A stretch of DNA of 15,134 bases from Candidatus Phaeomarinibacter sp. (GCA_028279995.1 JANQMQ010000157.1:1-15134), one strand, 5' to 3'; positions 6,141 to 12,320 are shown, counted from the first letter of the stretch. Notes: generated from the letters alone by a model not told the origin. Program-made: numbers and translations.

Positions 6141-7079
6141 TCAGAGGCAATGCGCGAAGCTAATCCCTGCTCTGCCGGTTCTGTTCGCGTCAAGAGTTTG
6201 ACAAACGCATTCGATGGTCCGCGTTTCCTCGTCTGTAAACATAGTGGACCGATTGACGGGATCGTTGAGCCGAATATTGCTCGGATCTACACATGCATGA
6301 AGAACCCAAGCCTTATCGATTGGATATCCGAACCTGCTTACATCGCGAAAATCGGAGCCCATAAACACGTCAGGAATTGGCACATCGCTGACGAACGTCA
6401 ATTCAATGAAGGCGCCAGCAAAGGAAACGCCAGGGAACCGGCTTCCCTCGAGCGAAACAGGTGCAAAGTCAGCGTGCCTGAAGCTTGCGCCGTCGAACAT
6501 TGCGTCAATGATCGCAGTTCTATCGAAAGTAGTGCTTGCGAAACTGGTGTATCTGAAGCGGCTCGACTTAAATTCTGTCTGGTAGAACTTGGTTCCGCTG
6601 AAGCTACCGCGGTGGAAGTTCATCAGACTGATGCTGCCTCCCCTCATGACCGCATCAGTCATGTCTATCCCTTGGATTCCGCCATAGTACCAGCGGCCCC
6701 TATCGGGATGATGTGGGGCTTCGCCCATATCAAAGTCCTCCAGATAGAGCCTGTTGAACGAGACCTCCTCAAGGGTTCGTCCCGTGGCGAACAGCGTCTG
6801 CAGGGACCAATGGTCAGCTGCATTGGTCTTTGTGCCACGCATCTCCGTCAATCGTTCAGTTGCCATAAATTCCATGGAGATTCGACGTTCGATTGCGGCA
6901 CTTTCCATCTCTTCAACCTGGAGAAACAGGGCGAAGCAAGCGACGGATGTAGCAAGTACGGAAAGACAGAGCCCGGCCAATTGCCATTGGCGATCGCGAT
7001 GCTCAACCTGCCGTTGGCGTTGGGTGTCCAACTGGTTTTTGGCCAAAAGCTGTCGCTCATGCATCGGCACATACTTCAT
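6141..7079 (-). CDS. Membrane-anchored pentapeptide-repeat protein 2
   Basis: 312 residues from ATG 7079. Residues 1-33 are polar and basic; residues 34-54 (LAGLCLSVLATSVACFALFL) are one membrane segment. A helix ending ERLTEMRGTK matches ERMEALRDTG in paralogue 1. Residues about 140-225 are pentapeptide repeats with Phe/Leu at the centre: MTDAVMRGGSISLMNF, HRGSFSGTKFYQTEFKSSRF, RYTSFASTTF, FDGASFRHADF, LEGSRFPGVSFAGAF. The tail has C263 (HACVD), C291-x-C293 (ECVC) and C311, the same order as in paralogue 1 (DACVD, RCIC, HAC). It is embedded antisense in the early operon, 14 bases from the resolvase stop. An in-frame start 12 codons further up would spoil the promoter block shared with paralogue 1. 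Molecular function unknown. Confidence 0.8.
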   Translation of the reverse strand: MKYVPMHERQLLAKNQLDTQRQRQVEHRDRQWQLAGLCLSVLATSVACFALFLQVEEMESAAIERRISMEFMATERLTEMRGTKTNAADHWSLQTLFATGRTLEEVSFNRLYLEDFDMGEAPHHPDRGRWYYGGIQGIDMTDAVMRGGSISLMNFHRGSFSGTKFYQTEFKSSRFRYTSFASTTFDRTAIIDAMFDGASFRHADFAPVSLEGSRFPGVSFAGAFIELTFVSDVPIPDVFMGSDFRDVSRFGYPIDKAWVLHACVDPSNIRLNDPVNRSTMFTDEETRTIECVCQTLDANRTGRAGISFAHCL

Positions 7080-7115
7080 ACCAACAATTCCAACAGTGAT
7101 TGCAGCAACGTGCAA
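7077..7115 (-). promoter_or_regulatory. Palindrome and possible leaderless promoter of pentapeptide gene 2
   Basis: On minus: TTGCAC (7115-7110), 17-base spacer, TGGAAT (7092-7087), 7 bases, ATG. TTGCAC-N4-CTGCAA (7100-7115) is the same inverted repeat as before paralogue 1, with one mismatch. Spacing and both hexamers are identical in the two copies. Promoter and operator roles are inferred from this conservation. Confidence 0.45.
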
Positions 7116-7132
7116 GTCCTGGGGAGGGCAGC

Positions 7133-7333
7133 ATGAGCATCATTGCCTTCCACCCCAAGACAGAACCAAGCGCCCGAGATGAGGCTCTGAAAGACACCCA
7201 CGACCTCTTGGAAAAGGCGTGCGCTGCCTTCAAGCATGTGCGGCTCAACGGTCCATGCTCACACAATCAGGAGGTCATCTATGGGGCGCTTGAACAGGCG
7301 CGCAAACGGTTGGCTGATGAGGTGGCGACTTGA
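7133..7333 (+). CDS. Small unknown early protein
   Basis: 66 residues from ATG 7133, the ATGA that also ends the long antisense frame opposite pentapeptide gene 2. A purine-rich GGGGAGGG lies 7 bases upstream. Sequence: short N-terminal IIAFHPKTEP, then two predicted helices (SARDEALKDTHDLLEKACAA and QEVIYGALEQARKRLADEVA) separated by LNGPCSHNQ. No known motif. It ends in a TTGA overlap with the helicase gene, so it is likely translated with it; a replication accessory role is only a guess. Confidence 0.6.
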   Translation: MSIIAFHPKTEPSARDEALKDTHDLLEKACAAFKHVRLNGPCSHNQEVIYGALEQARKRLADEVAT

Positions 7334-8730
7334 ACGAGCGCCCCCACAGCATCGAAGCCGAACAGGCCCTTCTCGGGTCTTTGATGGTCAATGACGACGC
7401 CTATGATCTGGTGTCGCCGGACCTCCGGCCCGACCACTTCTATGAGCCACTGCACCAACGCATATTCGAAGTAAGTCAGGTGCTTGCTGCCCGAGACAAG
7501 AAGATCACGCCGATTACCCTGAAGCCTTCGTTTGAGAACGACGCGGCGTTAAGTGACGTTGGCGGCATGAGCTATCTGGCCCGCTTGGCGACATCCGCCA
7601 TCGCCAGTGTGCATGCGAGGGACTACGCCAAGGCCATTATTGATCTGGCTGCGCGCCGGGAGTTGATAAATCTCGGAACCGAGATGCGTGGCCGTGGTGA
7701 ACACATGCCCGTCGAACAATCGCCCGATGAGGCACTGGACGAAGCCGAAGAACGCATCTTTGCCCTCAGATCACAATTCAGAGGCAAGCAGCATCAAGGC
7801 GGCACCATCGGCACTTATGCTGAGAGGGCTGTGGAGGCTGCCAGAGAGGCGGTTCATCTGGAGCGCATACCGGGACTGGCAACAGGCATAGGACCACTGG
7901 ATGAAAAGCTGAGGCTGCGCAACGGGCATATGATCGTGGTGGCCGGGCGTCCGGGGTCCGGCAAGTCGAGTCTGGTTCTTTCAACGGCGCTCAACGTGGC
8001 GACAGGCGGACATGGTGTTTACTTCGCATCATTGGAAATGCCGGGTGAAGAACTGGCAACACGCGCGATAAGCGCTGTTGCGTCTCAGGATGGTGGGACA
8101 GCGGTCCCGTATTTTCGCATTGAGCGTGGCCAACTGGACGAGCAGGAGTTGGACCGCATCAATCGTGCACGCTCGACCTTGGCTGAGCTGCCTATCTTCT
8201 TCGATACCCGCCGTGCGCTTCGCATTGGCCAGATCGCCGCTGGTGCCCGTCGCTATGCCAAGCAACTGCGCAAGGCTGACAGGGAATTGTCTCTGATTGT
8301 CATCGACCACATTGGCAAGGCGCGCGACTCCGGGCGGTGGGGCAGTGACAAGACCAATGCGGTTTCTGAAGTGTCCAGCGATATTCATGCCCTTGCAGGT
8401 GACATGAACATTCCGGTCATTGCCGTGAGCCAGCTTAACAGAGCGGTTGAAGCGCGGGACGACAAGCGCCCGGTTATGAGCGACCTGCGGGCTTCCGGCA
8501 CGATTGAAGAAGATGCGCACCTGATCCTGACCGTGTTTCGCCCGGCCTACTACCTGGAGCGCGAAAAGCCGGACCTCAAGGACGTGAACAAGCACGCCGA
8601 TTGGGAGACGGCAATGAGGCAGGCGAAACACCACCTTGATGTGGTCATTGCCAAACAACGCGGTGGCCCCACCGGGCCGGTCAGCATCTGGTGTGACATA
8701 TCAACAAACACATTTCGAGGTGGCTCATGA
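7330..8730 (+). CDS. dnaB: DnaB-type replicative helicase
   Basis: 466 residues from TTG 7330 (TTGA overlap). Residues 5-110 are the DnaB N-terminal domain (HSIEAEQALLGSLMVNDDAY, HFYEPLHQRIFEV). Residues about 180-460 are the RecA-like helicase domain: Walker A GRPGSGKSS (206-214), the catalytic Glu region FASLEMPGEE, Walker B SLIVIDH (321-327), the DNA/NTP sensor motif SQLNRAVEARDDKRPVMSDL followed by RASGTIEEDAHLIL. All core motifs are intact and length is normal for the family. It is a hexameric ring helicase unwinding at the phage fork; the phage therefore brings its own helicase rather than only a loader. A replication protein gene follows by ATGA overlap. Confidence 0.95.
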   Translation: MNERPHSIEAEQALLGSLMVNDDAYDLVSPDLRPDHFYEPLHQRIFEVSQVLAARDKKITPITLKPSFENDAALSDVGGMSYLARLATSAIASVHARDYAKAIIDLAARRELINLGTEMRGRGEHMPVEQSPDEALDEAEERIFALRSQFRGKQHQGGTIGTYAERAVEAAREAVHLERIPGLATGIGPLDEKLRLRNGHMIVVAGRPGSGKSSLVLSTALNVATGGHGVYFASLEMPGEELATRAISAVASQDGGTAVPYFRIERGQLDEQELDRINRARSTLAELPIFFDTRRALRIGQIAAGARRYAKQLRKADRELSLIVIDHIGKARDSGRWGSDKTNAVSEVSSDIHALAGDMNIPVIAVSQLNRAVEARDDKRPVMSDLRASGTIEEDAHLILTVFRPAYYLEREKPDLKDVNKHADWETAMRQAKHHLDVVIAKQRGGPTGPVSIWCDISTNTFRGGS

Positions 8731-9428
8731 GCTGGGAAGCAACCGCTGCCGCCAAGAAGATCGTGACAGGCGCTCCTGCGCGCAAGCTGGTGCTGTTTTG
8801 CTTGGCGGACTCTCACAACGCTCACACAGGCTTGTGTTGCCCGTCACAAGACACTTTGGCCATCGAATGCGAGATGACTGACCGCAGCATTCGCACTCAC
8901 CTAAAAGCGCTCGAACAGAGTGGATTGATCCGTGTAAAACCCCGCCGCGATGACAGCGGGCACCGATCATCAAACGAGTACGAGCTGCTTTTCCTACCGG
9001 AAGAATTTTCCGGTGGGGATGTGGTCCTACCGGAAACTGAGCGTAAGCCTACCGGAAAACTGTTTCCGGTACATAAGGAACCGAAAGAAGAACCGAAAGG
9101 TTTAAATAGTGGGAAAACAGATAGCGATGCTGTGAAGCAGGCATTCATCGATAGCATCTGGAAGCCCTATCCCGACAAGACGAACAATGATCGGAAGCGG
9201 GCGTTGGCAGTTTGGCGGAAGATGACGCCGGCTAAACGCCAAGCTGCGGTTGCTAGCATTCCCGTCTATTCGGCTTACTGCAAGGCCAACGCCTGGTATC
9301 GCCCTTTGCACGTCGAGCGGTACTTGGGTGGCCGGTATGAGGCGCACCTGCCGGCCAGCGACGGCGGCAATCCGTTTCTCGAGAAGTACGGGCTTTCATC
9401 AAGTACCCATACGGAGGCTGCAGAATGA
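8727..9428 (+). CDS. HTH replication protein (phage initiator-like) carrying iterons in its gene
   Basis: 233 residues. Residues 1-75 (ARKLVLFCLADSHNAHTGLC, CPSQDTLAIECEMTDRSIRT, HLKALEQSGLIRV) are a winged helix of the HTH_36 type found in phage and plasmid replication proteins. A low-complexity linker at residues about 89-127 (LPEEFSGG, LPETERKPTGKLF, KEPKEEPKG) is encoded by ACCGGAA repeats. The C-terminal ~95 residues (FIDSIWKPYPDKTNNDRKRA, LAVWRKMTPAKRQAAVASIP, YRPLHVERYLGGRYEAH) match the usual C-terminus of such proteins, which is thought to contact helicase or origin. The organisation recalls lambda O: DNA-binding N-terminus, origin inside the gene, partner-binding C-terminus. Located directly after dnaB. 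Confidence 0.8.
   Translation: MSWEATAAAKKIVTGAPARKLVLFCLADSHNAHTGLCCPSQDTLAIECEMTDRSIRTHLKALEQSGLIRVKPRRDDSGHRSSNEYELLFLPEEFSGGDVVLPETERKPTGKLFPVHKEPKEEPKGLNSGKTDSDAVKQAFIDSIWKPYPDKTNNDRKRALAVWRKMTPAKRQAAVASIPVYSAYCKANAWYRPLHVERYLGGRYEAHLPASDGGNPFLEKYGLSSSTHTEAAE
8993..9110. other. Candidate replication origin (iterons inside the initiator gene)
   Basis: CCTACCGGAA occurs exactly at 8993, 9026 and 9048 (33 and 22 bases apart, multiples of about one helical turn). Inverted copies TTCCGGT lie at 9008-9014 and 9064-9070, giving two perfect inverted repeats: ACCGGAA-N5-TTCCGGT (8996-9014) and ACCGGAAA-N4-TTTCCGGT (9051-9070). Then comes an A-rich stretch with a direct repeat GAACCGAAAG at 9078 and 9090, ending in TTTAAATA (9100-9107), which could be the melting region. 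Arrangement parallels lambda ori in gene O; origin activity is inference. Confidence 0.6.
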
Positions 9429-9967
9429 CCAGACGGCGCCAGCAACCGAGCCTTCATCACATCAGCTTCGAGGGGCGTCGTATGGAAGTCATTGAGGTTC
9501 AGACAGACCTCGACAATGAGAAACACCGCGCCATCAAGCATGTGAACTCATGTCCTTTGGACCGTGCTCGCTACAAGCTCGAATTGATAGACGATGCTGG
9601 ACATCAGGCAGGGGAGGCGTTTCATCAGAACTGGCGGCGGATCTATGTGGGTTCAGATGGTGTGCCTGACCTGGACCGCGTACCGGGCGAGAACAACAAC
9701 CGTACCAATAAGGGAGAACTGAACGCCCGCGAATGGCTTAAGCGCGTGCATCGAAGTGTCAGCTCCCGTGATTGGGAACTGCTTGTGCTGATTTGTGGGG
9801 AAGAAAGGTCTTTTGAAGAAGCACGGCATGTTCTCAATGCGATGCCTTTCATTGGCAAGAAGCTGCCCCGGCACTACATCGGCCCACGTTTCGCAGAAGC
9901 AATTGAAGCGCTTGCCCTGCATATGGGGTTGACACAACCGGACACCTATCTTACCAATGGTAACTAG
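9425..9967 (+). CDS. Unknown conserved-looking phage protein, last gene of the early operon
   Basis: 180 residues, ATGA overlap with the replication gene. Basic N-terminus (MTRRRQQPSLHHISFEGRRM), then LDRARYKLELIDDAGHQAGE, AFHQNWRRIYVG, WLKRVHRSVSSRDWELLVLI, CGEERSFEEARHVLNAMPFI, YIGPRFAEAIEALALHMG. The part DRAxxxLxLIxxAxxxAGExFxxxWRR resembles proteins found after HTH replication genes in rhizobial phages, known to me only as hypothetical. It is mostly helical, with no membrane segment. Function unknown; the position suggests a role in replication or in the switch to late genes. Confidence 0.7.
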   Translation: MTRRRQQPSLHHISFEGRRMEVIEVQTDLDNEKHRAIKHVNSCPLDRARYKLELIDDAGHQAGEAFHQNWRRIYVGSDGVPDLDRVPGENNNRTNKGELNAREWLKRVHRSVSSRDWELLVLICGEERSFEEARHVLNAMPFIGKKLPRHYIGPRFAEAIEALALHMGLTQPDTYLTNGN

Positions 9968-10174
9968 ATGGAGAGTTTGCGCCTGTTGCTTGATTGCGGC
10001 GGGCGCTTTTTGATTCCAGCGGCTATAAGCCAAGCGCAGATGATAGGGCGGGTCCGAGCCATTCTGCTATCCTAGGTACGAGCCCAAGAGGCAAAGCGAC
10101 AAGTTCCCGGGCCGCTGGATGCCTAACTCCGACCGATAGCTTGCTGCCAAGTGTAGCATTGCGATGACCGGAAG

Positions 10175-10228
10175 GACGTGGGGTGAGAACGTCGCCAGTT
10201 CGCCCTTACTACGGTAAGGCACCCCGTC
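10175..10228 (+). ncRNA. Candidate structured RNA (three-way junction)
   Basis: GAC-gt-GGGGTG (10175-10185) pairs with CACCCC-GTC (10220-10228) as an outer stem with a 2-base bulge. Inside are GAAC/GTTC (10187-10190 with 10198-10201) and CCTTAC-TACG-GTAAGG (10204-10219). Together they form a compact three-way junction that ends 2 bases before a strong terminator hairpin. It may be the 3' part of a small RNA or a leader/antitermination element in the gene-poor stretch 9968-10282. No known RNA family is recognised, and nothing else stands out in 9968-10174. Confidence 0.35.
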
Positions 10229-10230
10229 AG

Positions 10231-10267
10231 AGCCCCGCCCCTCACACCAGAGGGAGCGGGGCTTTTA
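10231..10267 (+). terminator. Rho-independent terminator ending the early operon
   Basis: AGCCCCGC-CCCTC (10231-10243) pairs with GAGGG-A-GCGGGGCT (10250-10263), a GC-rich stem with one bulge and a 6-base loop, followed by TTTTA. It lies about 265 bases after the last early gene and just before the next small gene. Confidence 0.85.
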
Positions 10268-10282
10268 CTTTCGAGAGTAGGA

Positions 10283-10449
10283 ATGGTCGAAGTCGTTACA
10301 CCTGAGTTTATTACGCGCCTTGATGTGCAGCGGAATGCGTGTTGTCAGCAGCACTGAACGCGGATTTGGAAAGCGCTGTGGTGCTCGGGTACGACAAAGA
10401 CGGCGATGAGTATTTCGGGCACCTACCCCCTTCGGACATGGAGGGGTAG
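10283..10449 (+). pseudogene. Small phage protein gene broken by a frameshift
   Basis: ATG 10283 reads MVEVVTPEFITRLDV, then QRNACCQQH and stop. If one base is added near 10329 the frame continues AAECVLSAALNADLESAVVL, then GYDKDGDEYFGHLPPSDMEG and TAG 10447-10449. The second part (DLxSVVVxGYDKDGxxYF) is recognisable from small proteins frequent in rhizobial phages and plasmids. Usual members continue with a LWLLExA-type tail that is absent here, so it may also be shortened. It is either a real -1 deletion, a sequencing error, or (less likely) programmed frameshifting; no slippery heptamer is obvious. Function unknown. Confidence 0.6.
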
Positions 10450-10494
10450 TCTCATGACTCAATTCATCTGTACAGACGATGGTATGAGTCGGGC

Positions 10495-11157
10495 ATGGTT
10501 TGGCGAGCAATCAAATGGCTTTGGCGAAGATTGGGAGATTTTTTCTCAGTCCGCGATCTTTTTGACGCGGCTCGGGAGGCAGGCCTATGGCTGGCTCTGG
10601 CACCAACCATGAGTGCCGTTGGGGCTGGGTTGATATGGTATTGGGAACAAGCCCCTATCACCATGTCGCTAATAGCATTTGGCATTTTATCCGGCATCGG
10701 GCTGCTCGTGACGCTTGCGGCTTTTGGTACTGGTAGGCCCTCACGTAAAGCACCTCATCAAGCAAAACAACAAGGAGGTGCGCCAGAGATACCTGCTAGC
10801 GCACCAGAGCCGTCTCAGTGGTTGAGCCTTACAGAAGCAGCGAAGTTCTACTACAACCGTGCTAATGAGGAAGAGCGCGCATTGATGCGTGAACTATCAG
10901 GCGGTGTGTTCTTCGTCCCGGACCACGATCTGATAGCACGGTGTAGAAACATCGTCATCGACATGGCCGCAGACGAAAAGATTACTTTATGGGGAGCACC
11001 TGCTGAAGGTTTGGAACACCATGCAATCAAGGTTGACGAGGGCAGCCTTGAAGCAAAGGGTGGCAATGAGGTGGGGTACGTTGAAGACGATCATGCGACC
11101 TATTTCGAGGTTCGGGTCGCGCGTGAAGAGTTAGATAGAGCGCTGGCGGAGAAATGA
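10495..11157 (+). CDS. Two-TM membrane protein with soluble C-terminal domain
   Basis: 220 residues from ATG 10495. An amphipathic basic start (WRAIKWLWRRLGDFF) is followed by two membrane segments at about residues 30-48 and 55-77 (ALAPTMSAVGAGLIW; MSLIAFGILSGIGLLVTLAA). A Pro/Ala/Gln linker with KAPHQAKQQGGAPEIPASAP leads to a soluble domain from residue 105: QWLSLTEAAKFYYNRANEEE, RALMRELSGGVFFVPDHDLI, then IVIDMAADEKITLWG, EVGYVEDDHATYFEVRVARE. The end looks like a small-molecule or ligand domain but I do not recognise it. The segment LSLTEAAxxxYxxA is found in other rhizobial phage membrane proteins. Start choice is uncertain because no strong ribosome site is present. Confidence 0.65.
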   Translation: MVWRAIKWLWRRLGDFFSVRDLFDAAREAGLWLALAPTMSAVGAGLIWYWEQAPITMSLIAFGILSGIGLLVTLAAFGTGRPSRKAPHQAKQQGGAPEIPASAPEPSQWLSLTEAAKFYYNRANEEERALMRELSGGVFFVPDHDLIARCRNIVIDMAADEKITLWGAPAEGLEHHAIKVDEGSLEAKGGNEVGYVEDDHATYFEVRVAREELDRALAEK

Positions 11158-11306
11158 TGCCTCAGAGAGTTGGGAAAGGCATGCACCCGAAGACGACACC
11201 TAGCCGTTTCGATCAGCTTCTCGGCGCGATGCTTGATCCGAAGAAAACGCCGAAAGAGGCCGAGCCTCCGCAGGACGTGAAGCCCAAGAAAAAGCCTGAA
11301 GACTAG
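11157..11306 (+). CDS. 49-residue basic/proline-rich protein
   Basis: ATG 11157 immediately follows the previous gene (it shares one base with the stop TGA). Product: MPQRVGKGMHPKTTPSRFDQ, then LLGAMLDPKKTPKEAEPPQD and VKPKKKPED. The short helix RFDQLLGAMLDP followed by a Lys/Pro-rich tail resembles tiny proteins common in rhizobial phages. Its TAG (11304-11306) overlaps the stop of the transposase remnant on minus, so its original 3' end may have been altered by that insertion. No assignable function. Confidence 0.5.
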   Translation: MPQRVGKGMHPKTTPSRFDQLLGAMLDPKKTPKEAEPPQDVKPKKKPED

Positions 11307-11524
11307 TGCAGTTTCGGGCGCGGGAACGCGACCATCAGCAACTCGATCATGAGATGTGGTTGCTTGCTGAGATTGTAGCGGTACTCAAACTCCTGCATGT
11401 AGGTGTGCAGGTGCTTCTCCGACACGCTGATGTATGTAGCACTCACGGCGCGTTTGACCTTACCCCAGAAGGCTTCGATATTACTGGTGTGAACTGGCCT
11501 GCGCACGTACTCGCCCTTGCTTGA
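11303..11524 (-). mobile_element. IS1595-family transposase remnant (C-terminal end only)
   Basis: On minus, SSKGEYVRRPVHTSNIEAFW, then GKVKRAVSATYISVSEKHLH and TYMQEFEYRYNLSKQPHLMI. This matches the end of ISXO2/IS1595-type DDE transposases (GEYVRxxVHTNTIEGFWxxxKRGxxGTYxxVSxKHLxxYxxEFxFRYN). The catalytic Glu (IEAFW) is present; the Asp residues and N-terminal zinc ribbon are gone, and the frame closes at TAG just upstream. Inactive. Both inverted repeats and target duplications are not recognisable by eye. Confidence 0.8.
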
Positions 11525-11806
11525 GATGCCAGAAGAACTTGCAGACTAACCAACCTCCGGGACCTGTACGCAGTCTCGGACTCTAATTCTTGTGAAAGAG
11601 GCGAAGAGGCCGGGGACACCTATCGGCAGCGGCGTGTGTGCGCCGAGCGAACGACCCTGACCACACATTCAGGACTCCGCGTTGAAAGCTGGCCTTGCGC
11701 ACCGGCCCGCCGACACTTTCCCGATACCGGGAACCCCCTAACCACGGGGGCATGTAGCGCTGCAGCGCTACACACTGAGTGAACAAGCACTCATGGCCAG
11801 ACAAGC
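11525..11806. other. Gene-free stretch next to the IS remnant
   Basis: About 280 bases without a convincing gene. It has short hairpins (CCCG-ATAC-CGGG; CCCCC-N7-GGGGG) and, near its right end, a perfect 20-bp palindrome. A minus-strand frame of 73 codons (11804-11583) has Arg/Ser/Trp-rich composition without any fold signature and is not called as a gene. It may be further IS-derived or host-derived sequence. Confidence 0.4.
11753..11772. repeat. Perfect 20-bp palindrome
   Basis: TGTAGCGCTGCAGCGCTACA is its own reverse complement over all 20 bases. It could be a dyad operator or a recombination or cleavage site; no neighbouring promoter or recombinase decides between these. Confidence 0.7.
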
Positions 11807-12217
11807 CTAGGAACTGCGCGGAGCATAATCGGGGGTCTCTTTTGTTGCAGCGTGGCGTAGCTCGTTCGACAAGCTCAGTGCTGCGTCTTTCGACATATCA
11901 AAGGATAGTTCTGCTCCTATGTCTGTCTTTACGCGCAACGCAACTTTGGACGGATCGAAGCTCTCCAGTGACTGAAATGAGGTTATCTGCATCAAAGCCG
12001 ACTTCTTGAACTTGGAATCGCCACTAGCCGCCCGCTCGGCATGAGCGGTAGCGGCGAAAGACGCGAGCGCCGCGATTGCCTGGTCTATCTGTTGGAAATC
12101 AGCAATGAAGTCCATTTCTTCGTCGCCGTTGCAGCGCATTCGAAACCATACCTCTTGCCCATTCTTGCAAGCACCACCGGTTACAAACCCATCGAAACTA
12201 GGCCCTACGATGTCCAT
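11807..12217 (-). CDS. Unknown 136-residue protein (minus strand)
   Basis: ATG 12217 with a good ribosome site (AGGTGG) 6 bases upstream. Two parts: EVWFRMRCNGDEEMDFIADF, then QQIDQAIAALASFAATAHAE (a strand pair followed by an Ala-rich helix); and FQSLESFDPSKVALRVKTDI, GAELSFDMSKDAALSLSNEL (beta strands then helix). The second half resembles small phage or host proteins that compare a query to SFDMSxxxAxxLxxxL, but I cannot name a family. No signal peptide or TM. It is divergent from the packaging module and antisense to its surroundings, consistent with an accessory (moron) gene. Confidence 0.65.
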   Translation of the reverse strand: MDIVGPSFDGFVTGGACKNGQEVWFRMRCNGDEEMDFIADFQQIDQAIAALASFAATAHAERAASGDSKFKKSALMQITSFQSLESFDPSKVALRVKTDIGAELSFDMSKDAALSLSNELRHAATKETPDYAPRSS

Positions 12218-12320
12218 TTGACCACCTGTTCATTGTGCTGGGGCTTCAAGCATACGTGGTGGTCGCTTGAGTGTGCAATCAGATTTCCGACGCGGAACTA
12301 TCACTACAGAAGAGAAGTCT

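Noticed and set aside
6123..7136. 337-codon plus-strand frame as an independent protein gene
   Set aside because: Same reasoning: the minus strand encodes a recognisable TM plus pentapeptide-repeat protein.
8029..8658. 209-codon minus-strand frame inside dnaB
   Set aside because: dnaB motifs on plus are unmistakable; this shows that long antisense frames also arise by chance here.
9968..10174. tRNA or known RNA gene after the early operon
   Set aside because: No cloverleaf with acceptor and T-arm could be built; only the three-way junction further right is supported.
320..11307. Shared 10-mer GAAGACTAGT at 320-329 and 11298-11307 as an att-like direct repeat
   Set aside because: Both copies are the codons for a terminal Glu-Asp plus stop, and similarity stops immediately outside; likely chance.
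11583..11804. 73-codon minus-strand frame next to the IS remnant
   Set aside because: Composition is biased, with no ribosome site, no fold signature and hairpin-forming DNA; not enough to call a gene.
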